The notes below the pieces were generated by a model. It searched no databases and had not been told where the DNA came from. It saw only the letters and a program-made list of their open reading frames with translations. This document shows, piece after piece, positions 32,799 to 41,839 of a stretch of DNA of 64,000 nt. Made by a program: the position numbers and the translations under genes. Origin of the DNA: Brevibacterium linens ATCC 9172 (lineage in GTDB: Bacteria > Actinomycetota > Actinomycetes > Actinomycetales > Brevibacteriaceae); NCBI RefSeq assembly GCF_900169165.1, contig NZ_FXYY01000006.1, forward strand, positions 1-64,000. Direction: 5' to 3'. Numbering within the stretch: the first letter of the stretch is position 1; every line of letters begins with the position of its first letter.

Positions 32799-35585
32799 AT
32801 GAGATTTCCTGCACGGCCGGCCACGATTCCCCCGCAGCTGCCCGAGTGGGACCGCGCCTGGTCCCGGATCGTCGAGGCGAGAACCTCCGACGGGACGCAT
32901 GCGTTCCATGTGCTCGACACGCTGCCCGCCCTGACCGCGGCCGGTGTGAAGCCTGCGGGCACGATCGTCGCCCTCCACGGCAACCCCACCTGGTCGTACC
33001 TGTGGCGTCGGCTGGCCAGCGCCACCATCGCCGCCGCTCTGTCGGGCGGACGAGCCTGGCGGCTCATCGCCCCCGACCAGCTCGAAATGGGCTTCTCCGA
33101 ACGGCTCGCCCACTCTTCCATGCCGGCCCCGAAGTCCGCCGAGGTCCGTCGCATCGCCGATCGCCTCAATGATTTCGATGCGGTCGTCTCCAACCTGTTC
33201 GCCGAGGTGGCCGCCACCGGATCCGCCACCCACCCGATCGTGACGATCGGTCACGACTGGGGCGGAGTCCTCTCTCTCGGTTGGGCCGCCCGAAATACCG
33301 ACAGGGTGTCCGCGGCGATCAGCCTCAATACGGCCGTCCACCAGCCCGAGGACGCCCCGGTGCCCGCGCCGCTGCGTGCGACCTTGGCCGGGCCCATGCT
33401 GCCTGCGGCCACCGTGCTCACCGACGGGTTCCTGCGCGCGACTTTGGGACTCGGCGATCTCGCTGCCGAAACCAAGGACGCCTTCCGCGCCCCGTACCGC
33501 ACACCTGCAGACCGGTGGGCGATCGGCAACTTCGTCGCCGACATCCCCGTCGACGACACGCATGCCTCCGATCCCGAGCTCCAGCGCATCGGCCGGGACA
33601 TCGCCGCCTTCGGCAAACCGGCGCTGCTCGTCTGGGGCCCGAAGGACCCGGTGTTCCTCGAACGCTATCTGCGGGACCTGCGCCGGCGCCTGCCGCAGGC
33701 CGATGTGCATCGGTTCGAAACGGCGTCCCACCTCGTCAGCGAAGATCACGATGTGGCCGGACTCGTCCTCGACTGGCTGGACGCGCAGTTCGATACACCC
33801 ACCACTGCGAACACCCCCACCGAGGCGGCCCCTGCGGAGGGATTGTCCGCGCGGTCGGGCACAGCCGCGTCGGCGAGGAGATCGGCGTCCGATATCGCGG
33901 ATGACTCCGCCGCCGGCGACGGATCCGCGGATGTCCGCTCGGTCACGGCGATCCTCGATGCCCGCCGTGACGACGAGGCGATCGCCTCGGTGGACTTCGC
34001 GCAGAACCCGGCGCAGCAGATCAGCTGGCGGCACCTGTGGCACGTGACGACGTCGATCGCGAACGGCCTCCTTGACCTCGGCGTGAAGCCCGGGGACCGG
34101 GTGTCCATGCTCGTGCCTCCGGGCAACAATCTCACCGCCGCCCTCTATGCGTGCCTGAAGATCGGTGCGGTCGCCGTCGTCGCCGATGCCGGACTCGGCC
34201 CGAAGGGAATGACTCGGGCGATCACCTCGGCCGATCCGCAGTGGATCGTCGGCGAGCTGCCCGGACTCACTCTGGCGCGGGCCTTCGGCTGGCCGGGACG
34301 ACGCATCTCCGTGCGTCCGCTCGGACCTGTGCGCTCGCGGATGTTCAAGGCGGAGACGAGCCTGACGGAACTCTCCCGCACCCCGCACCGGGCCGAGCTG
34401 CCGACCCCGTCACCGGATGCCGATGCGGCGATCCTCTTCACCTCCGGGTCGACAGGACCGGCGAAGGGCGTGCGCTATACGCATGCGGACATCTCCGCGC
34501 TGGCGGCCGTGCTGACCAGGACCTTCAATGTCACCGAAGGCACCGGTCTGGTGGCTGGGTTCCCACCGTTCGCCCTGTTGGGACCGGCCATCGGGGCCAC
34601 CTCGGTGACACCGGACATGTCGGTGACGAAACCGAAGACGCTCACGGCCGCTGCGATCGCCGATGCGATCATCGCCGGACGGGCCACCATGGTCTTCGCC
34701 TCCCCTGCCGCATACACGAATGTCGCCGCGACCGCCGGCGAGCTCGACGACCAGCAGCGGGCAGCGTGTGCGGGGGTCGAACTCGTGCTCTCGGCGGGTG
34801 CGCCCGTGCCGCTGGACCTCATGGATGCCATCGCCGAGGTATTCCCGAACGCCTCCATCCACTCCCCCTACGGCATGACCGAGGGACTGCTGCTCACCGA
34901 CATCGACCGCGACGGGGTGGCCGAAGCCGATGCCACCGGTGGTCTCGGGGTCTGCGTGGGGCAGCCGATCGACGGCGTCGAACTCGCCCTGGCCCCCATC
35001 GATGAGTCGGGACGTTCGGCCGATGAGCTGCTGCAGGGCGCGGCCGTACAGGGCCGCCTCGGCGAATTCGTCGTCAGCGCCGCCCATATCAAGTCCGGCT
35101 ACGACAACCTGTGGCGCACCACTGCGGCTTCGGCGCGTGATGATCTGCACGGTCTGACCTGGCACCGGACGAACGACATCGGCCATATCGATGACGCCGG
35201 TCGGGTGTGGCTCGAAGGACGACTGCAGCATGTCGTCACGACGCCACGTGGGCCGGTCGGACCCGGTGGTCTCGAGGCGCTCATCGACGCCGACGCACAG
35301 GTCAGCCGCAGCTCCGTCGTCGGAATCGGACCCGTCGGCACTCAGGCTCTCGTGGCGGTGCTCGACGCCGAGGGCACCTCGCTCGCACCGGGTCTTGCGC
35401 CCTTGGACCTGACGGAACGTCTGCGGGAGACGGTCGCCGAGGCTGGCGGTCATGATCTGGCTGCGGTGCTCGTGGCGCCCGAATTCCCCACCGACATCCG
35501 CCACAATTCGAAGATCGACCGTTCCCGCCTCGCCGCCTGGGCCGACAGCGTCCTTGCCGGTGGGCCGGTGCGTGGAAGCGTCTGA
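32799..35585 (+). CDS. oleBC: OleBC fusion: beta-lactone decarboxylase plus beta-lactone synthetase
   Basis: A 928-residue fusion. The N-terminal OleB part (1-330) is a haloalkane-dehalogenase-like alpha/beta hydrolase with HGNPTWSY (60-67), nucleophile Asp153 in GHDWGG, and His311; it decarboxylates the beta-lactone to the cis-olefin. A linker of about 55 residues rich in Ala, Thr and Asp (about 332-385) follows. The C-terminal OleC part is an AMP-forming adenylating enzyme (LFTSGSTGPAKG near 546, PYGMTEG near 690) that converts the beta-hydroxy acid to the beta-lactone. The fused form is known from Micrococcus-type actinobacteria. ATG 32799 lies eight bases after the oleA stop; GTG 32784, overlapping oleA, is an alternative. 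Confidence 0.93.
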   Translation: MRFPARPATIPPQLPEWDRAWSRIVEARTSDGTHAFHVLDTLPALTAAGVKPAGTIVALHGNPTWSYLWRRLASATIAAALSGGRAWRLIAPDQLEMGFSERLAHSSMPAPKSAEVRRIADRLNDFDAVVSNLFAEVAATGSATHPIVTIGHDWGGVLSLGWAARNTDRVSAAISLNTAVHQPEDAPVPAPLRATLAGPMLPAATVLTDGFLRATLGLGDLAAETKDAFRAPYRTPADRWAIGNFVADIPVDDTHASDPELQRIGRDIAAFGKPALLVWGPKDPVFLERYLRDLRRRLPQADVHRFETASHLVSEDHDVAGLVLDWLDAQFDTPTTANTPTEAAPAEGLSARSGTAASARRSASDIADDSAAGDGSADVRSVTAILDARRDDEAIASVDFAQNPAQQISWRHLWHVTTSIANGLLDLGVKPGDRVSMLVPPGNNLTAALYACLKIGAVAVVADAGLGPKGMTRAITSADPQWIVGELPGLTLARAFGWPGRRISVRPLGPVRSRMFKAETSLTELSRTPHRAELPTPSPDADAAILFTSGSTGPAKGVRYTHADISALAAVLTRTFNVTEGTGLVAGFPPFALLGPAIGATSVTPDMSVTKPKTLTAAAIADAIIAGRATMVFASPAAYTNVAATAGELDDQQRAACAGVELVLSAGAPVPLDLMDAIAEVFPNASIHSPYGMTEGLLLTDIDRDGVAEADATGGLGVCVGQPIDGVELALAPIDESGRSADELLQGAAVQGRLGEFVVSAAHIKSGYDNLWRTTAASARDDLHGLTWHRTNDIGHIDDAGRVWLEGRLQHVVTTPRGPVGPGGLEALIDADAQVSRSSVVGIGPVGTQALVAVLDAEGTSLAPGLAPLDLTERLRETVAEAGGHDLAAVLVAPEFPTDIRHNSKIDRSRLAAWADSVLAGGPVRGSV

Positions 35586-35594
35586 GGAGTTGAA

Positions 35595-36560
35595 GTGAGA
35601 ATCACCGTCACCGGAGCCTCCGGACTGCTCGGTTCGTCCGTCGCTCGTGAGCTCGTCACCGCTGGTCACGAGGTCACGACCCTGCAGCGTCGCCCCTCTG
35701 GGGTCGACGGCGCCACCGATGTGGTGGGGTCGGTGACCGATGCGGCTGCCGTTGAGAAGGCGGTCACCGGCGCCGAGGCGGTCGTGCATTTGGCCGCGAA
35801 GGTCTCCATGATGGGTGACCCCAAGGAATTCGAGGCCGTGAACATCGGCGGCACCCGCACTCTCGTCGATGCGGCTCGGGCCGCCGGCGTACAGCGCCTG
35901 GTCCATATCTCATCGCCGTCGGTGGCCCATACCGGTGAGTCGATCATCGGCGACGGCGCCGAACCCGCGTCTCCGGAGTTCGCTCGCGGTGAGTATGCGC
36001 GGACGAAGGGCGCCGGTGAGCGGATCGCCCTGGGCGCCGACTCGCCTGACTTCCGAGTGCTCGTCCTGCGTCCCCACCTCATGTGGGGACCGGGAGACAC
36101 TCAGCTCACGGAGCGGGTCATCGATCGCGCCCGTGCGGGGCGGATGCCGGTGCTCGGATCGGGCGCGGCGCTGGTCGACACGCTCTTCGTCGACAATGCC
36201 GTCGAGGCGATCGTCGCAGCGGTGACCGCGGTCGATTCCACTCATGGTGAGGCGCTGGTGGTGACGAACGGTCAGCCGCGACCCATCGGCGAGCTGATGT
36301 CACGCATCGCAATCGCCGGCGGTGCGTCGGAGCCGAAGCTGCGCATTCCGGTGTCGCCGGCGCTGGCGGCCGGAACCGTGGTCGAGAAGGTGTGGGAACT
36401 CGGAGAGCACGACGACGAACCGCCGTTGACCAGGTTCCTCGCCGAACAGCTGTCGACCGCGCATTGGTTCGATCAGCGGCGGACGCAGGAAGTTCTCGAC
36501 TGGACTCCCCGCGTCAGCATCGAAGAGGGTATGCGGATCCTCGCCGCACACTACGCCTGA
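35595..36560 (+). CDS. oleD: OleD, 2-alkyl-3-oxoalkanoate reductase
   Basis: NADPH-dependent reduction of the OleA product to the beta-hydroxy acid used by OleC. It is an extended SDR of 321 residues: VTGASGLLGSS (4-15) binds the cofactor, HISSPSV holds the catalytic Ser, and YARTK (Tyr at about 134) is intact. LRPHLMWGPGD is the usual late conserved block. The GTG start is preceded by GGAG, nine bases after the oleBC stop. The order A-BC-D is complete for the known pathway, so the host should make head-to-head monounsaturated hydrocarbons. A weaker paralog lacking the lysine lies at 8223-9155. Confidence 0.93.
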   Translation: MRITVTGASGLLGSSVARELVTAGHEVTTLQRRPSGVDGATDVVGSVTDAAAVEKAVTGAEAVVHLAAKVSMMGDPKEFEAVNIGGTRTLVDAARAAGVQRLVHISSPSVAHTGESIIGDGAEPASPEFARGEYARTKGAGERIALGADSPDFRVLVLRPHLMWGPGDTQLTERVIDRARAGRMPVLGSGAALVDTLFVDNAVEAIVAAVTAVDSTHGEALVVTNGQPRPIGELMSRIAIAGGASEPKLRIPVSPALAAGTVVEKVWELGEHDDEPPLTRFLAEQLSTAHWFDQRRTQEVLDWTPRVSIEEGMRILAAHYA

Positions 36561-36652
36561 GCGGGTTCGCCAGCAGAGTTCGACTGTTCAGCTCCGGCAG
36601 CGACGCGGGCCAGTAACGGCTCAGGCCAGCTGCGGCTTAAGTCAACTGCGGC

Positions 36653-37936
36653 TCAGAGCCGGTACTGGTTGTTTTCCTCGGCTGAGGGACCCTTGCGTTC
36701 CGGAGCCTCAGCATCAACGGCGTCGTCATCGGCGGCCTCTTGTCCGGCCGTGTCGGCGGACTCGTCGGCCTCGTCCGGCAGCTTGCCGGAGAGCGCGTCG
36801 GCCGACATTCCGGGCTCGCCGGTCGGAGGTGCCTCGAGCGAGGATCCGCTGGCGGATTCGTCGTATTCCTCCGGGTCGAGCGTCACTGGGTCATCGGCCG
36901 GCCCTTCGGGATCCGGGTTGGAAGCCGGAACGGACCCGCTGTCGCTGACACCGTCCTGATTCAGCGACGGAGCCGCGGACTCGTCATCGTTCGTCGCGTC
37001 GCCGCTATCGGCCTGCGGTGCCTCGGCGACATCGGCCTGCGGGGCGGCGGTGGGTCGGGCGGGGAACGACGGCGGCATCGGCGGAGGTGGCGGCAGTTCG
37101 GACGAATCCCCTGTCTGGACGGTCGGCTTCTCAGCGGGCCGAGAGGGTTCATCAGCGTCAGCGCCGGTGTCTCCGGCTTCGGTGTCACCGCCGGCGTGGG
37201 CCTTGGCGGCGTCGGTGTCGCCCGGCTGTGCGGATTCGGCGGAGTCTGTCGGCTCTGCGGGTGCGGCCGGCTCCGCGGTCTTCACGACCACTGCGGGCTT
37301 CGCTGACTCGGCGGGTCGTTCCTCATCCGTCGAGGCCTCGTCACCTTCGGCTCCGTCGGATTCCAGGGAGGAATCTGACTCATTGTTCTGCTCGGCTGCA
37401 TCGTCAGCCGCTTCGCCCTCTGAGACCTCCCCCTCGGGAGGAGACGCTGCGGCGGACTCACCGCCTGCTCCTTCTTCCTCGGCGGTTACCTCCTCTGCAT
37501 CGGCACCCTCGAAGCGAGACATCTCCGCGTCGGCGCCCTCGGTGGAAGCCGCCTGAGCATCGGCACCCTCGGTGGGGGCCGCCTCAGCGGTGTCCGTCTC
37601 ATCCGACGAGGTCGCCTCGGCGGACTGGGCGGTCGATCCCGGCAGGGCACCGTCGATGCCTTCGAGGCTCACTCCCGCCTCGGCGGCGAGTCGGGCACGT
37701 CGGTCGGCACGTGCCTGAGCGCGCTCCTCTTCGCTTTGCTGAGCCTTCGCCAGCTCGCCCTTGGGCTGAGTCGGGCGGACGACCTCCCAGATGAGGAGGA
37801 CGATGAGCATCGTGACGCCGACGGTCGCGCCCATGAGGATCGAGCCCAATGGCCGCGACATCGAGAAGAAGTCGAAGAGGGCGTTCAGGCCGAACATGAC
37901 GGCCAGGCCGAGGATCAGTGCAACCAGGAATCTCAT
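36653..37936 (-). CDS. Membrane-anchored, highly acidic low-complexity protein
   Basis: A 427-residue protein. Two membrane helices (about 2-22 and 32-55) precede a charged helical stretch (EEERAQARADRRARLAAEAG) and then some 340 residues rich in Glu, Ala, Asp, Ser and Pro. An EGADA repeat occurs three times in TEGADAQAASTEGADAEM...FEGADAEE. A polyproline run (LPPPPPMPP) lies near residue 280. It is probably disordered on the cytoplasmic side. No recognisable domain. A -10-like CACAAT ends six bases before the ATG, so it is probably leaderless, and the same sequence stands before prpE across the divergent gap. Function unknown. Confidence 0.68.
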   Translation of the reverse strand: MRFLVALILGLAVMFGLNALFDFFSMSRPLGSILMGATVGVTMLIVLLIWEVVRPTQPKGELAKAQQSEEERAQARADRRARLAAEAGVSLEGIDGALPGSTAQSAEATSSDETDTAEAAPTEGADAQAASTEGADAEMSRFEGADAEEVTAEEEGAGGESAAASPPEGEVSEGEAADDAAEQNNESDSSLESDGAEGDEASTDEERPAESAKPAVVVKTAEPAAPAEPTDSAESAQPGDTDAAKAHAGGDTEAGDTGADADEPSRPAEKPTVQTGDSSELPPPPPMPPSFPARPTAAPQADVAEAPQADSGDATNDDESAAPSLNQDGVSDSGSVPASNPDPEGPADDPVTLDPEEYDESASGSSLEAPPTGEPGMSADALSGKLPDEADESADTAGQEAADDDAVDAEAPERKGPSAEENNQYRL

Positions 37937-38090
37937 AACCCCATTGTGCCCTCTCCTGGTCCGAGTGCAGGGAAATGGGTCCACTTTCGTGCCGCACCGA
38001 TCCTTCTCAGCCCCGCGGCACCTCACGCGCAGGACGAAGAATCCGGGCCCCACCTCGGCGAGATTCTGTGCCGTGGGTCACAATGGGGAT

Positions 38091-40022
38091 ATGGATACGC
38101 AACCCGACACCGCCGCCCCCAGCTACGACGACGTCGTCGCCCGCATCGCCGCCGATGCCGACGGATTCTGGCTCGAGCAGGCCAGGAACCGCATCGACTG
38201 GATCACCGAACCGACGAAGGCCGTCGACAATTCGAATGCGCCGATCTATCGCTGGTTCCCCGACGGCGAACTCAACGTCTGCTACAACGCGATCGACCGA
38301 CATGTCGAGGGCGGCCGCGGCGACCAGGCCGCCATCATCTACGATTCGCCCGTCACCGACACCGTCCGTTCGATCACCTACGCCGAACTGCTCGATGAGG
38401 TCTCCCGCTTCGCCCGCGCCCTGGCCGACAAGGGCGTGGCCAAGGGCGATCGCGTCGTCATCTACATGCCGATGATCCCCGAGGCAGCCGTGGCCATGCT
38501 CGCCTGCGCCCGCCTCGGCGCGATCCATTCGGTCGTCTTCGGCGGCTTCGCCCCGAACGAGCTCGCCGTGCGCATCGACGACACGGCACCGAAGGCCGTC
38601 ATCTCCACCTCCTGCGGGGTCGAGAAGAGCCGAGTCCTCGAATACAAGCCGATGCTCGATGAGGCGATCGAGATCGCTGCGAACAAACCGGACTTCACCG
38701 TCATCGTCCAGCGCGACGAACATCGCTGCGAACTCGGCGAGAACGACCTCGACTACGCCGAGCTGCTCGACCAGACGCCCGAGGGCATCGATCCGGTGAC
38801 CGTCAGGGCCACCGACGAGCTCTACGTCCTCTACACCTCGGGCACCACCGGCAAACCGAAGGGAATCGTCCGCGACTCCGGCGGCTACGCGGTGGCCGGC
38901 GCGTTCTCGATGCCGACCGTCTTCGGGCTGAATCTGGGCGACACGATGTTCACCGCCTCCGATGTCGGCTGGGTCGTCGGGCACACCTACATCGTCTACG
39001 CACCCCTGCTCGCCGGCGTCACCTCGGTGCTCTACGAGGGCAAACCCGTGGGCACACCCGATGCCGGAGCCTTCTTCCGCGCCATCGAGCAGCACAAGGT
39101 CAACGTCCACTTCACCGCCCCGACCGCCATGCGCGTGGTGCGCAAGGAGGACCCGAACGGCGAGCTGATGAAGAAGTACGATCTGTCGAGTCTGCGTGCG
39201 GAATTCCTCGCCGGCGAGCGCCTCGATCCTGACACGTATGAGTGGACGACGACAATCCTCGCCGAGGCGACCGGACGCGACGTCCCCGTCGTCGACAATT
39301 GGTGGCAGACGGAGACCGGCTGGCCGATCACGGCGAATCCGCTGGGACTGACCCGGTTCCCGCTCAAGGCGGGGTCCTCGACGAAGCCGAATCCCGGCTT
39401 CCACGTCGAGGTCGTCGACCCCGGCGGTCAGCCCGTTCGCGCTGGGGAGGAAGGACTCATCGTCATCCGGCTGCCGCTGCCTCCGGGCACCATGGCCACG
39501 GTGTGGGGTGACGACGAGCGGTTCATCTCCTCCTACCTCGCTGCCTTCGACGGCTATTACCTCACCGGCGATTCCGGCTATCTCGATGAGGAGGGGTACG
39601 TCTTCGTCATGGGTCGCACCGACGATGTCATCAACGTCGCCGGCCACCGCCTGTCCACCGGAATCATCGAGGCGGTCGTCGCCTCCCATCCAGCCGTAGC
39701 CGAGGCCGCTGTCATCGGCGTCCACGATGACGTGAAGGGGCAGATCCCACGTGCGCTGGTCGTGCTCGGGGATTCCGCCGAGGCGGCCGATCCGGACACC
39801 GTCATCGACGAACTCGTGGCGCTCGTCCGCAGGGAGATCGGGCCCGTCGCCGCGTTCAAACGCGTCGACATCGTCGCGGGTCTGCCGAAGACCCGTTCGG
39901 GCAAGATCCTGCGCAAGACGATGCGCCAGATCGCCGATGGCGTCGACGATCCGGCAGTGCCGTCGACGATCGAGGATCGCAGCGTGCTCGATGACATCGG
40001 GGCGGTGCTCTCCCGCGGCTGA
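38091..40022 (+). CDS. prpE: Propionyl-CoA synthetase / acetyl-CoA synthetase-like ligase
   Basis: An AMP-forming acyl-CoA ligase of 643 residues. VLYTSGTTGKPKGIVRD (about 243-260) is the P-loop-like motif, WWQTETGWPI (about 404) is the acyl-pocket segment with Trp conserved in acetyl/propionyl-CoA synthetases, YLTGDSGYLDEEGYVFVMGRTDDVINVAGH is the A8 region, and RSGKILRKTMRQ holds the catalytic Lys, which acetyltransferases often regulate. The overall pattern, without the longer N-terminal extension of Acs, favours PrpE. A -10-like CACAAT ends six bases before the ATG with no clear Shine-Dalgarno. It is divergent from the acidic membrane protein gene. Confidence 0.88.
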   Translation: MDTQPDTAAPSYDDVVARIAADADGFWLEQARNRIDWITEPTKAVDNSNAPIYRWFPDGELNVCYNAIDRHVEGGRGDQAAIIYDSPVTDTVRSITYAELLDEVSRFARALADKGVAKGDRVVIYMPMIPEAAVAMLACARLGAIHSVVFGGFAPNELAVRIDDTAPKAVISTSCGVEKSRVLEYKPMLDEAIEIAANKPDFTVIVQRDEHRCELGENDLDYAELLDQTPEGIDPVTVRATDELYVLYTSGTTGKPKGIVRDSGGYAVAGAFSMPTVFGLNLGDTMFTASDVGWVVGHTYIVYAPLLAGVTSVLYEGKPVGTPDAGAFFRAIEQHKVNVHFTAPTAMRVVRKEDPNGELMKKYDLSSLRAEFLAGERLDPDTYEWTTTILAEATGRDVPVVDNWWQTETGWPITANPLGLTRFPLKAGSSTKPNPGFHVEVVDPGGQPVRAGEEGLIVIRLPLPPGTMATVWGDDERFISSYLAAFDGYYLTGDSGYLDEEGYVFVMGRTDDVINVAGHRLSTGIIEAVVASHPAVAEAAVIGVHDDVKGQIPRALVVLGDSAEAADPDTVIDELVALVRREIGPVAAFKRVDIVAGLPKTRSGKILRKTMRQIADGVDDPAVPSTIEDRSVLDDIGAVLSRG

Positions 40023-40040
40023 GCGGTCTCAGGCTTCAGC

Positions 40041-40074
40041 AGGCGGACCGGAGCGAACCCGCTCCGGTCCGCCT
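40041..40074. terminator. Hairpin after prpE
   Basis: AGGCGGACCGGAGC (40041-40054) and its exact complement (40061-40074) flank a six-base loop. A third partial copy of AGGCGGACCGG follows at 40091. It lies in the convergent gap between prpE and the disordered-protein gene. Confidence 0.75.
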
Positions 40075-40111
40075 CTGCGCGCTGGATCGGCAGGCGGACC
40101 GGCCGATTCGG

Positions 40112-41059
40112 CTACGAGTTGCGTCCCTGTTCGAAGCCCGCGGCGAATCCGCGTTCGAAGGCCTCTTGGACCTCCTGCTCGCGGCTGCGGCGCTCATCGG
40201 CCCAGCCGAAGGGGTCGAATCCTCGTCGGCCCGGGCCGAAGCCGGGACCGAAGTTCGAGCCGAACCCCCGCCGTCCGCGGCCTCCCCCGCGGCGCCGGTT
40301 GCGGTCGCCGTTCCCACCCCGGGGTCCATGGGGCCCGTGACGGTCAGGGCCGCCTCGGTGATCGTCATGGTCGTGGGGGTGTTCGCGGTCGTGCGGTCCG
40401 TCATGGCGGTCCGAGTCGTCTCCGCAGCGGTCGGAACCGAAGTTGTCGACGATCTTCGACAGCGAGGCCTTGAGGTTCGCGAACTCTTCGGAGGTGAGCA
40501 CCTCTTCGAGGCGATCGCCGACTCCGTCGCGCATATCCCGGAAGCGCTGGCGCAGCTCTTCGGGATCGATGTTCTTCGATGGTCCCCATCCACCTCGGCC
40601 ACGCGGCGGACCGTAGGTCACAGGCTCTTCCGGGTAGGCGGCACCGTCGGCGACTACCTCATCGGAATCCCAGCGGCGACGTCCTCGCCGCATACGTCCG
40701 AATTCGCGGGGGTCGAATCCGGAGTCGGCGGCGGCCGCACGGAATTCGCGACGCAGCACGTGGCTGAACTCGCGCAGCAGCTGCGGCAGGTCGGTGTCGG
40801 TGTCTTCGCCCTTGCCGTCGCCGGATTCGGCGTCGTTCACGGGCTCAGTGCGTGCGGCCGAATCATTCTCTGTCGCCTCGGCCTTGTCCGCTTCGCCGGA
40901 TCGGTCGCGATCGGCCTCGGGGCGCGATGCATCGCCGGCGGCAGTGTTCTCGTCGGTATTCGGCGAGTCCTTCCGGTCATCGGCACCTGCCGCGCCGGCT
41001 CCTCCGGTCTGGGTGGTGAAGTCGTCATTGTCGTCATTGAAGCCATTGTGTGCAGTCAT
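40112..41059 (-). CDS. Low-complexity acidic and Gly/Arg-rich protein
   Basis: A 315-residue hydrophilic protein with no recognisable enzymatic domain. Residues 1-85 are Asp/Glu/Ala-rich, a helical segment (LPQLLREFSHVLRREFRAAA, about 88-107) follows, and a second helical segment with a DPEELRQRFRDMRDGVGDRLEEVL pattern lies near residue 170. The C-terminal third is extremely rich in His, Asp, Gly, Arg and Pro (for example HPHDHDDHRGGPDRHGPHGP and RRGGGRGRRG). It is divergent from the Gly-rich MarR gene, sharing an operator region. The MarR neighbour has a similar Gly/Phe-rich region, suggesting a functional pair. ATG chosen as the first in frame, next to the operator. Confidence 0.65.
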   Translation of the reverse strand: MTAHNGFNDDNDDFTTQTGGAGAAGADDRKDSPNTDENTAAGDASRPEADRDRSGEADKAEATENDSAARTEPVNDAESGDGKGEDTDTDLPQLLREFSHVLRREFRAAAADSGFDPREFGRMRRGRRRWDSDEVVADGAAYPEEPVTYGPPRGRGGWGPSKNIDPEELRQRFRDMRDGVGDRLEEVLTSEEFANLKASLSKIVDNFGSDRCGDDSDRHDGPHDREHPHDHDDHRGGPDRHGPHGPRGGNGDRNRRRGGGRGRRGFGSNFGPGFGPGRRGFDPFGWADERRSREQEVQEAFERGFAAGFEQGRNS

Positions 41060-41098
41060 CTCATCTCCTCAGTTGTCATCTGACATGTATATGCAGAA

Positions 41099-41123
41099 TG
41101 ACATGCACTTCGATTGCATGTCA
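41099..41123. promoter_or_regulatory. Palindromic operator between MarR regulator and divergent gene
   Basis: TGACATGCA (41099-41107) and TGCATGTCA (41115-41123) are perfect inverted nine-base arms around a seven-base spacer. Half-sites TGACATGT (41081-41088) and GGCATGTAA lie on either side. The palindrome falls between the two starts and over the probable -35 region of the MarR gene, whose -10 box TAAAAT (41133-41138) ends six bases before its ATG. MarR self-regulation and control of the divergent gene are likely. Confidence 0.78.
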
Positions 41124-41144
41124 AATGGCATGTAAAATCGAATC

Positions 41145-41732
41145 ATGAGCACGAACGATGACATTCAGGCGATCGCCGAGGCGCTCACCCGCCTGCAGTG
41201 GCGGCGCGGGCCCGGCGGTTCGCGCGGATTCGGGCCCTTTGGCGGGTTCGGTGAGCACGGCGGCCCTGGCCAGCGCGGGGGCTCTGGTGAACACGGTGGA
41301 TTCGGAGACCGTGGTGGATTCGGCGGCGGCCGGAACTCAGACGACTTCCCCTTCGGCGGCAAGCGTCATCCCGGTGGACCGTTCGCCGCACACGGCCGTG
41401 GGCGTGCGCTCATCCGTCTGCTCGTCTCACTCGTCCAGGCGGGCACGGCGCTGGGAGTCAGCGCACTCGGCGATGCGATCGGCGTCGATCAGCCGCGCGC
41501 GTCCAGGCTCGTATCGCAAGGCGTCGAGCTCGGTCTACTGCGTCGCGAGGCAGACCCGGATGATGCCCGGCGAACCCTCATCGCGCTGACTGACAAGGGC
41601 CGCGCAATCACCAACAGATTCCGCGGCGCCCAGCGTGACAACGTCGATCAGGCATTGAGCACATTCACCGAGGACGAACGGGCACAGCTGGCATCGCTGC
41701 TCACGCGCCTCGCCGACGCCTGGCCGAAGTGA
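41145..41732 (+). CDS. MarR-type regulator with Gly-rich N-terminal region
   Basis: A 195-residue MarR-family protein. The wing-helix part is at about residues 85-195 (SALGDAIGVDQPRASRLVSQGVELGLL recognition segment and wing RREADPDDARRTLIALTDKGR), followed by a C-terminal dimerisation helix. The first helix (about 5-20) is separated from it by about 60 residues rich in Gly, Phe, Arg and Asp (GFGPFGGFGEHGGPGQRGG...), very unusual for MarR. TAAAAT ends six bases upstream of the ATG, so the mRNA is probably leaderless. It likely represses itself and the divergent low-complexity protein gene at the palindrome. Ligand unknown. Confidence 0.85.
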   Translation: MSTNDDIQAIAEALTRLQWRRGPGGSRGFGPFGGFGEHGGPGQRGGSGEHGGFGDRGGFGGGRNSDDFPFGGKRHPGGPFAAHGRGRALIRLLVSLVQAGTALGVSALGDAIGVDQPRASRLVSQGVELGLLRREADPDDARRTLIALTDKGRAITNRFRGAQRDNVDQALSTFTEDERAQLASLLTRLADAWPK

Positions 41733-41839
41733 GCGCCGCTATCCGTCTGTTCCGACCGGACTGCTGTCCCGGCGGAGCGGGCACTCGGATGCGGTAAGCG
41801 GTCAGGCCTCGGCCGCGGCTGTCTGCCAGGCGCCTGATC

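Noticed and set aside
31762-36560. oleABCD as a fatty-acid FabH/FAS or haloalkane degradation cluster.
   Set aside because: The OleA residues and spacing, OleBC fusion and OleD order fit the olefin pathway specifically; no ACP or FabD-like gene is near.
40166-41083. A 305-codon plus-strand frame antisense to the low-complexity protein, with hydrophobic stretches.
   Set aside because: It ends inside the operator region and begins inside the opposite gene. The complementary frame starts next to the operator and has helical segments; the plus frame lacks a ribosome site.
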